Shown here one piece after another: positions 1 through 6,040 of a stretch of DNA of 12,981 nt. The position numbers and the translations under genes are program-made. The stretch is taken from positions 1 to 12,981 of the forward strand of contig CAMJQX010000022.1 in NCBI GenBank assembly GCA_946408145.1, given 5' to 3'. The notes under the pieces are model-generated. The model was not told where the DNA came from. It saw only the letters and a list, made by a program, of their open reading frames with translations, and did not search any database. Each line of letters opens with the position of its first letter. Position 1 is the stretch's first letter. This stretch comes from an uncultured Clostridia bacterium. GTDB lineage: Bacteria; Bacillota_A; Clostridia; Oscillospirales; Oscillospiraceae.

Positions 1-569
1 TCACCGGCGACGGGGACTGCTCCGCCATCGGCGGCAACCACCTGATCCACGCCGCGCGGCGCAACCTGGGCCTTACGGTCGTCTGCTTCAACAACGACAT
101 CTACGGCATGACCGGCGGGCAGTACTCGCCCACCACGCCCAACGGCGACAAGGCGACCACCGCGCCCTACGGCAACGTCGACCGTCCCTTCGATATCGCG
201 GTGTTGGCCGCCGGCGCCGGCGCGTCTTTCTCCGCCCGCGGCGACATCTATCACGCGCGAGAGACCATCGAGATCATCAAGAAGGCCATCCTGCACAAGG
301 GCTTTTCCCTTGTGGACGTCTACTCGGTCTGCCCGACCTACTACGGCCGCAAGAACAAGAAGGGCGACGCCGTGGAGATGCTCAAATGGCAGAGGGACAA
401 TCTGCTCCCCACCGCCCGCTACTACAGCATGAGCGAGGAGGAGCGAGCCGGGAAGAAGCAGATCGGCATCCTGTCCTTCAACGACTACCCCGAGTACACC
501 GAGGAGTACGCGAAGATCATCGCCGCCTGCCGGAAAAAGGCGAAGAAAGAGGGAGGAGACAGGACATGA
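1..569 (+). CDS. korB: 2-oxoacid:ferredoxin oxidoreductase, beta subunit (KorB type), 5'-truncated
   Basis: The gene enters from the left edge; the reading frame starts at base 3 and leaves 188 residues before the stop. The subunit binds thiamine pyrophosphate and oxidatively decarboxylates a 2-oxoacid to an acyl-CoA, passing electrons to ferredoxin. The visible fragment opens with the TPP/Mg motif GDG (bases 6-14), then 25 residues, then NN (bases 90-95), followed by YGMTGGQYSPTTP, a hallmark of this beta-subunit family. The internal ATG at base 108 is not the start, because the TPP motif lies in frame upstream of it. The stop overlaps the gamma-subunit start by 4 nt (ATGA at 566-569). KorB (2-oxoglutarate) is the best guess, and the downstream succinate-type CoA-transferase agrees. 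A branched-chain or other 2-oxoacid enzyme cannot be excluded, because the N-terminus and the alpha subunit are outside the window. Confidence 0.93.
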   Translation, partial: TGDGDCSAIGGNHLIHAARRNLGLTVVCFNNDIYGMTGGQYSPTTPNGDKATTAPYGNVDRPFDIAVLAAGAGASFSARGDIYHARETIEIIKKAILHKGFSLVDVYSVCPTYYGRKNKKGDAVEMLKWQRDNLLPTARYYSMSEEERAGKKQIGILSFNDYPEYTEEYAKIIAACRKKAKKEGGDRT

Positions 570-1132
570 GCAAGCGGTATGAGATGCGCTTTGCCGGCTC
601 CGGCGGGCAGGGCGTGATCCTGGCCAGCGTCATCATCGCCGAGGCGGCGGTGATCGCGGGGCTCAACGCCGTCCAGTCCCAGGCCTACGGGCCGGAGGCC
701 CGCGGCGGCGTCAGCAAGGCCGAGACCATCATCAGTCGGGACAAGATCTGGTACTCCAAGGTCACGCGGCCGGGCTTCCTGCTCGCGCTGACCCAGGCCT
801 CCGCCGACAAATACGCCAAGGAGCTGGCAGAGGACGCCGTCGTCATGCTCGACGAGAGTCTGGCGATCCCGGCGGGGCTGGACCCCTCGCGCGTGATCGT
901 CGTCCCCGTCCTGCGCACCGCGAAGGAGAAGGTCGGCAAGGCTTTCACCGCGAACATCGTCGCCGTCGGCGCGATCAACGCCGCGCTGCGGCTCTTCTCC
1001 GACGAGGAGCTGCTGGAGGGCGTCAAGCGCCACATCCCCGCCGGCACGGAGGAGATCAACCAGCGGGCGCTGGCCGAGGGCGCGGCGCTCATCACGGAAG
1101 CGCAGGCCGCGGCCTTCGCGCAGAGGCTCTGA
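566..1132 (+). CDS. korC: 2-oxoacid:ferredoxin oxidoreductase, gamma subunit (KorC type)
   Basis: This 188-residue protein is the gamma subunit that completes the oxidoreductase with the upstream beta subunit. Residues 9-16 read FAGSGGQG, the glycine-rich family signature, and the segment QSQAYGPEARGGVSKAE is also typical of the family. Its length matches stand-alone gamma subunits (about 180-190 residues). The start is ATG 566, which overlaps the beta-subunit stop and has GGGAGGAG at 551-558, 7 nt upstream. The frame stays open upstream to 386, but that part is antiparallel to nothing known, overlaps the beta gene and has no family similarity. The gene is translationally coupled on both sides, and the next start lies 2 nt after its stop. 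Substrate specificity cannot be read from this subunit. Confidence 0.93.
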   Translation: MSKRYEMRFAGSGGQGVILASVIIAEAAVIAGLNAVQSQAYGPEARGGVSKAETIISRDKIWYSKVTRPGFLLALTQASADKYAKELAEDAVVMLDESLAIPAGLDPSRVIVVPVLRTAKEKVGKAFTANIVAVGAINAALRLFSDEELLEGVKRHIPAGTEEINQRALAEGAALITEAQAAAFAQRL

Positions 1133-1134
1133 GC

Positions 1135-2667
1135 ATGGAACACAACGAGCGCTTTCGCTGTGCGGCCCTGTACGGCCGCGTCATGTCCGCGCAGGAGGCG
1201 GCGCTGTTGATCGAGGACGGCTCGACCGTCGCCGTCAGCGGCTTCACGCCCTCCGGCTGCCCCAAGATGGTGCCGCTCGCGATCTCCGAACAGGTGCGCA
1301 GCGGGCAGCGGAAGCTCCGGCTGACGCTCCTCTCCAGCGCCTCCACCGGCCCGGAGCTTGACTCCGCCTGGGGCGAGCTCGGCATCATCGCCCGACGCCT
1401 GCCCTATATGACCAGCAAGGAGCTGCGCCGGTCCGTCAACGGCGGCGGCCCGGCGCCGGTCGCCTATACAGACGTGCACATCGGCGAGGTGGCGCAGAAC
1501 GCCCGCCTCGGCTTTTACGGGAGGATCGACGCCGCGATCATCGAGGCCGCTGCGATCACCGCCGACGGCGGCATCGTCCCGACGACGGGCCTCGGCTGCT
1601 CGCAGACCTTTATCGACCTTGCACGGCGCGTGATCGTGGAGCTGAATCTCGCGCAGCCCGCCGCACTGGAGGGCCTGCATGACGTCTATCGCGTCGGAGA
1701 CCCGCCCCGGCGCGGGCCGATCCCACTGACAGGGGTCGGAGAGCGCATCGGCAGTCCCTACCTGCGCTGCCCGACGGAAAAGATCGCCGCGGTGGTGATC
1801 GGCGAGGCGGAGGAGCATCCCCGCCCGCTCGCGCCGGAGGACGAGGTCAGCCGCGCGATCGCGGGCAATATCGTCCGCTTCCTTGAGCGTGAGAAGGCGG
1901 CCGGGCGGCTCTCCGCCGACGAGCTGCCGCTGCAGTCCGGCGTGGGCTCGGTGGCCAACGCCGTGCTCTTCGGCCTGAAAAACGCCGGCTTTTCGCACCT
2001 GCGCTTCTACTCCGAGGTCATGCAGGACGGTATCCTCGACCTCATAGACGCGGGCAAGGCCGACTTCGCCTCGGCGACCTCGCTGTCTCTGTCCAAGGCG
2101 GGCATGGAGCGTCTGCTGGGGGATCTGGAGCAATACCGCGACAAGCTCGTGCTGCGCGACTCGGAGATCTCCAACAGCGCGGAACTCATCCGCCGCCTCG
2201 GCGTGATCGCGATGAACACCGCTGTGGAGGCCGATATTTACGGCAACGTCAACTCCTCGCAGATGAATGGCACCACGGTCTACAACGGCATCGGCGGCTC
2301 CGGCGACTACGCCAGAAACGCCGCGATCTCGATCTTCATGACCAACTCCGTCGCCAAGGGCGGGAAGATCTCGAGCATCGTGCCGATGGTCACGCATGTG
2401 GATCACTGCGAGCACGATGTGGACGTGATCGTGACCGAGCAGGGCTACGCCGATCTGCGCGGCCTGAGCCCGAAGGAGCGGGCCGTGCGCATCATCGAAA
2501 ACTGCGCGCACCCGGACTACCGCCCGCTGCTGCGGCGCTATTTCGACGAGGCCTGCGCCGCCTCGCACGGCGCACAGACGCCGCATCTGTTGGACAGATG
2601 CTTCGGCTTCCACGAGAATCTGAGGCTCCGCGGCAGCATGCTCTGCGGCGAGGAAGGAGAAAACTGA
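1135..2667 (+). CDS. Acetyl-CoA hydrolase/transferase family; succinyl-CoA:acetate CoA-transferase type
   Basis: This 510-residue class I CoA-transferase resembles Acetobacter AarC, Clostridium kluyveri Cat1 and the ScpC group, which move CoA between succinate and acetate. The N-terminal lobe carries SGFTPSGCPKMVP. The C-terminal lobe carries the catalytic glutamate in YSEVMQDG, which counts to Glu294. It also has Asn347 (SEISN), the loop GIGGSGDYARNA around Gly388, and Glu435 in VTEQGYADLRG. Glu294, Asn347 and Glu435 fall at the positions I recall for AarC active-site residues, so the enzyme looks intact. The start has a modest AGAGG (1122-1126), and a 2-nt gap suggests translational coupling. 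Next to a KorBC oxidoreductase it would convert the acyl-CoA product to the free acid while keeping the bond energy as acetyl-CoA. Use of propionate or butyrate as partner acids is possible. Confidence 0.9.
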   Translation: MEHNERFRCAALYGRVMSAQEAALLIEDGSTVAVSGFTPSGCPKMVPLAISEQVRSGQRKLRLTLLSSASTGPELDSAWGELGIIARRLPYMTSKELRRSVNGGGPAPVAYTDVHIGEVAQNARLGFYGRIDAAIIEAAAITADGGIVPTTGLGCSQTFIDLARRVIVELNLAQPAALEGLHDVYRVGDPPRRGPIPLTGVGERIGSPYLRCPTEKIAAVVIGEAEEHPRPLAPEDEVSRAIAGNIVRFLEREKAAGRLSADELPLQSGVGSVANAVLFGLKNAGFSHLRFYSEVMQDGILDLIDAGKADFASATSLSLSKAGMERLLGDLEQYRDKLVLRDSEISNSAELIRRLGVIAMNTAVEADIYGNVNSSQMNGTTVYNGIGGSGDYARNAAISIFMTNSVAKGGKISSIVPMVTHVDHCEHDVDVIVTEQGYADLRGLSPKERAVRIIENCAHPDYRPLLRRYFDEACAASHGAQTPHLLDRCFGFHENLRLRGSMLCGEEGEN

Positions 2668-2668
2668 A

Positions 2669-2983
2669 ATGCTGACTTTTGCAAGCTTCATGGAGATGCT
2701 GATGGTCGTCTGCTTCGGCATTTCCTGGCCCATCAATATCCGCAAGGCCTGGAAGGCGAGGAGCACCAAGGGCATCAGCCTGCTGTTCTACACCTTTATC
2801 CTGCTGGGCTATCTCTTCGCGCTGGTCGGCAAGTTCGTGCTGATCCGCTATTACGCGCCGGCACCCTGGTACGAGACCGTGCACTGGTATGTGATGTTCT
2901 TTTATGTGCTCAACACCCTCATGGTCGCCGCCGGGATCGGGATCTACTTCCGCAACCGCGCGCTGGAAAAGAAAGCCGCCTGA
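2669..2983 (+). CDS. Small PQ-loop / SemiSWEET-like membrane protein
   Basis: This 104-residue hydrophobic protein has three predicted membrane helices (about residues 4-20, 38-60 and 68-93) and a basic tail ending in KKAA. Between helices 1 and 2 lies SWPINIRKAWKARSTKGIS, which matches the PQ-loop consensus (P-[QN]-xx-K...KS-KG-S) with Pro-Asn in place of Pro-Gln. The length and single triple-helix bundle fit bacterial SemiSWEETs, which dimerise and move small sugars. In some bacteria related short proteins have unknown cargo. The start follows the CoA-transferase stop by 1 nt, with a strong AGGAAGGAGA at 2651-2660, so the gene is the last of the oxidoreductase operon. That placement with 2-oxoacid metabolism rather than sugar enzymes leaves the substrate open; sugar transport is not shown. 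Confidence 0.75.
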   Translation: MLTFASFMEMLMVVCFGISWPINIRKAWKARSTKGISLLFYTFILLGYLFALVGKFVLIRYYAPAPWYETVHWYVMFFYVLNTLMVAAGIGIYFRNRALEKKAA

Positions 2984-2998
2984 GCGCCGATGATTTTG

Positions 2999-3036
2999 AA
3001 AAAGCTCCTCTGCCCATCCGGGCAGAGGAGCTTTTT
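2999..3036. terminator. Bidirectional intrinsic terminator, 17-bp perfect stem
   Basis: The left arm (2999-3015) and right arm (3020-3036) pair over 17 bp without mismatch around a 4-nt ATCC loop. The stem begins AAAAAGCTCC and ends GGAGCTTTTT, so each strand shows a U run at the foot of the hairpin; the + strand continues CATTTTA and the - strand continues CAAAATCA. It lies 16 nt after the PQ-loop gene stop and about 107 nt beyond the stop of the convergent AraC-family gene, so it can serve both. The bases between it and the araC stop (3037-3142) show no gene or other signal. Confidence 0.92.
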
Positions 3037-3142
3037 CATTTTATCATGCCGCCCGGCTGCGTTAGGCGAGAGTATCCGAGCACATCCATCTGACCGGCAG
3101 CCTGGAGCGGCACCTGTCACGCAGAGAATGACCCGAAGCTTT

Positions 3143-4336
3143 TTACCGGTGTTTTTCCCGATACTCGCCGGGCGTCATGCCGGCGTATTTTTTGAACACG
3201 CGGGCGAAATGCCCGTGGGAGGAAAAGCCCAGGTAGGCGCTGATGGCGGAGAGGGACTTTTCGGAATAACGGAGGAGGCGCTTGGCTTCCTCCGTTTTTT
3301 CTTTCAGGATGAAGTCGGTCAGGGTCTGGCCCGTCTCCTGCCTGAACTTGCTGGACAGATACGGACGGCTGAGGAAGAATTCCCCGGCCATTTTTTCAAC
3401 GCTGATGGTCTCGGACAGATGGTGCCGGACGTAGTTGGCCACGTCCAGAGAGAGCTTTGTCGTGTGCCGGCCGCGGCGCAGCTTTTCCACCTGCTCGGTG
3501 AATTCCAGCAGCATGTTGTACTGCAGATTCAGGATCTTGCTCGGACTAGTCAGCAGCTCGACCCGCTGGATATAGGCGTCGGAGAGCGAAAAGGCGTCGT
3601 CCTGGCGCATGCCGCCGCGGATGGCCGCGCGGGAGACCAGCGTCGCCGTGACGATGAAGAGGTTGCGCAGCTGCCGCAGCTGATCCGGCGCGATGGTGCC
3701 GCCCTGGACCGCGGGCGCGGAGGCGAGCCAGCGCCGAAGCGCCACCGTATCGCCGCGGCGGACGATGCCCATCAGCGCCTCCTCGATCGCCAGAGTGTTG
3801 TGCTCCTGCCTGCCGGGGGCCTCCTGCTCATAGACGCGCGAAGTGCGCCGCTGCTCGATGCCGCTTTTGATCATCGTCTGCTCCGCCTCGTGGATGGCCA
3901 GGTCCGAGAGCTCCAGCCTTTCCCCGGCATTCAGAAAGTGGTTGAGTGTGCAGAGCATCTGCAGCAGCGTCTCCACCGGGAGGCGCATGATGGCGTTCAT
4001 GCCCTCCACAAAGGCCGGGACCTCCTCCTGCGGCACGTCCAGCCGGAAGGCCAGCTCCCGGAGCTTCTGCTCGTCCGCCATGATCTGGGCGGTGGGGCCG
4101 ACGACGATCCGGACGTCCCCCGTGTTGAGGACGCCGTAATAGTGGAAGAGGGGAGAGGCGTAATAGCCCACATGCTCGGAGATGGCGAAGACCTCCTCGC
4201 GGCACAGCGCCATCGGATCCCGCGGCAGCTCGGTCGGAAAGCTGCGGCACAGCTCTTCCCCCCTGCGGTACACCCGCACCGGGATCCCGGAGAGCCGCGC
4301 CACGGATCTCGCCAGGAATTCATAGTCTATCGCCAT
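3143..4336 (-). CDS. AraC-family transcriptional regulator of the adjacent glycoside operon
   Basis: This 397-residue protein ends in a complete AraC DNA-binding domain of two helix-turn-helix units. The first is at about residues 309-333 (VEKMAGEFFLSRPYLSSKFR) and the second at about 361-397, ending AGMTPGEYREKHR, which is the family signature. The roughly 300-residue N-terminal part is a soluble sensor region with a mid-protein helical segment. It resembles regulators common in gut Clostridia, but I cannot name a ligand domain, and it lacks the obvious cupin pattern of AraC/RhaS. The ATG at 4336 is preceded by GGGAGA at 4350-4345 on the minus strand, 8 nt upstream. The gene diverges from the symporter/glycosidase operon across 141 bp, so it is the likely local regulator, probably an inducer-dependent activator that also controls itself. 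The inducer would be the imported glycoside or one of its products. Confidence 0.93.
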   Translation of the reverse strand: MAIDYEFLARSVARLSGIPVRVYRRGEELCRSFPTELPRDPMALCREEVFAISEHVGYYASPLFHYYGVLNTGDVRIVVGPTAQIMADEQKLRELAFRLDVPQEEVPAFVEGMNAIMRLPVETLLQMLCTLNHFLNAGERLELSDLAIHEAEQTMIKSGIEQRRTSRVYEQEAPGRQEHNTLAIEEALMGIVRRGDTVALRRWLASAPAVQGGTIAPDQLRQLRNLFIVTATLVSRAAIRGGMRQDDAFSLSDAYIQRVELLTSPSKILNLQYNMLLEFTEQVEKLRRGRHTTKLSLDVANYVRHHLSETISVEKMAGEFFLSRPYLSSKFRQETGQTLTDFILKEKTEEAKRLLRYSEKSLSAISAYLGFSSHGHFARVFKKYAGMTPGEYREKHR

Positions 4337-4363
4337 TCGTCTCGTCTCCCTTGTGTGATTTCA

Positions 4364-4393
4364 TTACGATTATACCGATTATCTTACGATTAT
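4364..4393. promoter_or_regulatory. Tandem CGATTAT repeats, candidate AraC-family operator
   Basis: TTACGATTAT occurs at 4364-4373 and again at 4384-4393, a 20-bp repeat distance or about two helical turns. A third, shorter copy, CGATTAT, lies between them at 4376-4382. Direct repeats two turns apart directly upstream of a weak -35 box match the usual site of an AraC-family activator. The block covers the -10 of the regulator's own promoter and ends 2 bp before the -35 of the transporter promoter. Binding is inferred. Confidence 0.6.
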
Positions 4394-4397
4394 GCAA
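4369..4397 (-). promoter_or_regulatory. Predicted promoter of the AraC-family gene
   Basis: On the minus strand, TTGCAT (4397-4392) and a perfect TATAAT (4374-4369) are separated by 17 bp. The transcript would start near 4362, giving a leader of about 25 nt that contains the GGGAGA ribosome binding site. The -10 lies inside the CGATTAT repeat array, so binding there would be expected to repress the regulator's own gene. Confidence 0.6.
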
Positions 4398-4424
4398 TAC
4401 AGCTTCGGTGCTTTCTGCTATGAT
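4396..4424 (+). promoter_or_regulatory. Predicted promoter of the transporter/glycosidase operon
   Basis: AATACA (4396-4401) is a poor -35. It is followed after 17 bp by TATGAT (4419-4424), which has an upstream TG at 4416-4417 forming an extended -10. A weak -35 directly beside repeats is typical of an activator-dependent promoter. The transcript would start near 4431, giving a leader of about 47 nt before ATG 4478. Confidence 0.55.
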
Positions 4425-4428
4425 AGCA
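4416..4428. promoter_or_regulatory. 13-bp palindrome over the -10 box
   Basis: TGCTATGATAGCA has perfect 6-bp arms around a central G at 4422. It is flanked by a further dyad, TTTCTG (4412-4417) and CAGAAA (4430-4435), with a slightly shifted centre. It covers the -10 of the transporter promoter, so a second DNA-binding protein acting as repressor is possible. Coincidence cannot be excluded for so short a site. Confidence 0.35.
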
Positions 4429-4462
4429 TCAGAAACAGTATAGGAGAGAACGCAAGCTGTTG

Positions 4463-4469
4463 AAGGAGG
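4463..4469 (+). promoter_or_regulatory. Shine-Dalgarno sequence deciding the symporter start
   Basis: AAGGAGG lies 8 nt before ATG 4478. An in-frame TTG at 4460 would place this site inside the coding sequence, so ATG 4478 is the better start. Confidence 0.85.
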
Positions 4470-4477
4470 AACAAAAC

Positions 4478-6001
4478 ATGAAGCTGCCTGCGAGTCTTGT
4501 CAAGTCCCCGGAGGTCACCAAAAAAGAGAAGTGGCTGGGCTACCTGCTCGGCCCGGCCGGCGCGCTGCTGCTCAACGCGGTGCTCGCCACCTACCTGAAC
4601 GTCTATTACACCGACGTTCTGAACCTCACGCCGCTATGGGGCGGTGCCTTCCTGACGGTTTTCCCGATCGTTTCCAAGATCATCGACGCGATCACCAACA
4701 TCATCATGGGCCAGGTCATAGACCGTACCAGGACGAAGGAGGGCAAGGCCCGTCCCTGGCTGTTCTTCTCGGCCATCCTGGTCCCCGTCACCGGCATCCT
4801 GCTCTTCACCGTGCCTGACGGCAGCGACATGGTCAAGGCGCTGTGGGTGATGATCTCCTACAACCTGTTCTACTCCTTCGCCTACACGATCTTCAACATG
4901 AGCCACGGCCTGATGGTGCCCCTGTCCACCCGCGACAGCACCGCGCGCGGCGGCCTGTCGGTCTTCAACCAGATCACGACGATCATGATGTCCGGCATCC
5001 TGGTCGCGCTGGTCTTCCCGATGGTCATCATGCCGATGATCGGCGTGGACAAGTCCAAGTGGATCTCCCTCATGTGCATCCTCTCCATCGTCGCCCTGCC
5101 GCTGACGCTCCTGGAGTATTTCTTCACGAAGGAGCGCATCACGGAAGAAACGGATAAAGCGGACGAACAGAACAAGCTCTCCTTCGGGGAGCAGATGAAG
5201 ATCCTGTTTACCGACCGTTACATGCTGATCATCTACGGCTATTTTCTGGTCACCACGATCGGCACGACGATCAAGAACATCGGTCTGGTGTATTACTGCA
5301 ACTATGTGCTCGGTACCTACAACGACGGCGTCACCCAGATGATGGTCTCGGTGATCGGCGGCATCCCGATGGGCATCGGCATCTTCGCGGTCTGGCCGCT
5401 GGCCAAGAAGTTCGGCAAGCGCAACGTCACTATGGTCGGCTGCGCCCTGATCACGATCGGCTCCCTGATCTGCTGGCTGTTCCCGCACACCATGTGGATC
5501 GTGCTGGTCGGCCAGTTCATCAAAAACATGGGCGGCCTGCCCGGCTCCTACGTGTTCATGGCGCTGTTCGCCGACTGTCTGGACCACATGGAGTGGAAAT
5601 CCGATCTGCGCATCGACGGCGCGGCCATGTCCATCTACAACATCATCGCGGTGGCGATGGTGGGCATCATGACGGGCGTCTTCAACTGGATGCTGGCCAA
5701 AGCCGGTTATCTCGCGCCCTTTACCGCCGGCAGCGCGGCGGAGGCCTCCGCGAAGCTCGCGGAAAACGGCTGGGCCGCGCAGGTGGCACTGGAAAACCTC
5801 AAGCCCGCCGCGGACGGCGTGCTGACCGTCGCGCTGGCGCAGCCGCACAGCGTCGACTGGGTCATCGCCTTCGCCTTTGTAGGGCTGGAGGTCTTCACGA
5901 GCGTGATCGCCTTCGTCCTCCTGTTCTTCCTGAACGTGGAAAAGACCATCGGGAAGGAGCAGGCCGAGATCAGGGCCCGCCATGAAAAGGCGGAGGCGTA
6001 A
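4478..6001 (+). CDS. GPH-family glycoside:cation symporter (MFS)
   Basis: This 507-residue polytopic membrane protein has about 12 hydrophobic segments. Residues 82-93 read [12 protein letters not shown], the loop 2-3 signature of the glycoside-pentoside-hexuronide symporters (MelB, XynB and LacS relatives), preceded by [12 protein letters not shown]. These carriers take up mono- and oligosaccharides or glycosides with Na+ or H+. A hydrophilic stretch of roughly 50 residues, Ala/Glu-rich (about residues 408-460), precedes the last helix and is seen in other Firmicutes GPH members. There is no C-terminal EIIA domain, so no LacS-type phosphorylation control. The gene is first in the operon, 39 nt ahead of the GH3 gene, and supplies the substrate that the two cytoplasmic glycosidases would cut. 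Cargo is inferred as a rhamnose- or glucose-containing glycoside. Confidence 0.92.
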   Translation: MKLPASLVKSPEVTKKEKWLGYLLGPAGALLLNAVLATYLNVYYTDVLNLTPLWGGAFLTVFPIVSKIIDAITNIIMGQVIDRTRTKEGKARPWLFFSAILVPVTGILLFTVPDGSDMVKALWVMISYNLFYSFAYTIFNMSHGLMVPLSTRDSTARGGLSVFNQITTIMMSGILVALVFPMVIMPMIGVDKSKWISLMCILSIVALPLTLLEYFFTKERITEETDKADEQNKLSFGEQMKILFTDRYMLIIYGYFLVTTIGTTIKNIGLVYYCNYVLGTYNDGVTQMMVSVIGGIPMGIGIFAVWPLAKKFGKRNVTMVGCALITIGSLICWLFPHTMWIVLVGQFIKNMGGLPGSYVFMALFADCLDHMEWKSDLRIDGAAMSIYNIIAVAMVGIMTGVFNWMLAKAGYLAPFTAGSAAEASAKLAENGWAAQVALENLKPAADGVLTVALAQPHSVDWVIAFAFVGLEVFTSVIAFVLLFFLNVEKTIGKEQAEIRARHEKAEA

Positions 6002-6040
6002 AAGCTGGCCGCTGTTCCGGATTCGAAAAGGAGGATCATA

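Noticed and set aside
386..565. N-terminal extension of the gamma subunit from an upstream ATG
   Set aside because: The extra 60 residues are an out-of-frame reading of korB; ATG 566 has a proper ribosome binding site and begins exactly where family similarity begins.
108..569. Internal ATG 108 as the true start of the first gene
   Set aside because: The TPP-binding GDG-X25-NN motif is in frame upstream, so the gene is simply cut by the window edge.
685..2775. A 696-codon open frame on the minus strand, opposite korC, the CoA-transferase and the PQ-loop gene
   Set aside because: Low-complexity His/Arg/Ala-rich product with no motif; the opposite strand carries genes with intact catalytic residues.
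3037..3142. Possible separate terminator or small RNA between the hairpin and the araC stop
   Set aside because: No strong stem or promoter is visible in these 106 bases; the bidirectional hairpin at 2999-3036 suffices.
2990..4423. A 477-codon open frame on the plus strand covering the terminator and the AraC-family gene
   Set aside because: It reads through the 17-bp terminator hairpin and the complement of a clear AraC DNA-binding domain; the product has no recognisable fold.
4460..4477. TTG start for the symporter
   Set aside because: The only good Shine-Dalgarno sequence (4463-4469) would lie inside the gene; ATG 4478 has it at the right distance.
4337..4477. CcpA catabolite-responsive element in the divergent region
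   Set aside because: No stretch matches the TGWAANCGNTNWCA pattern well enough to call.
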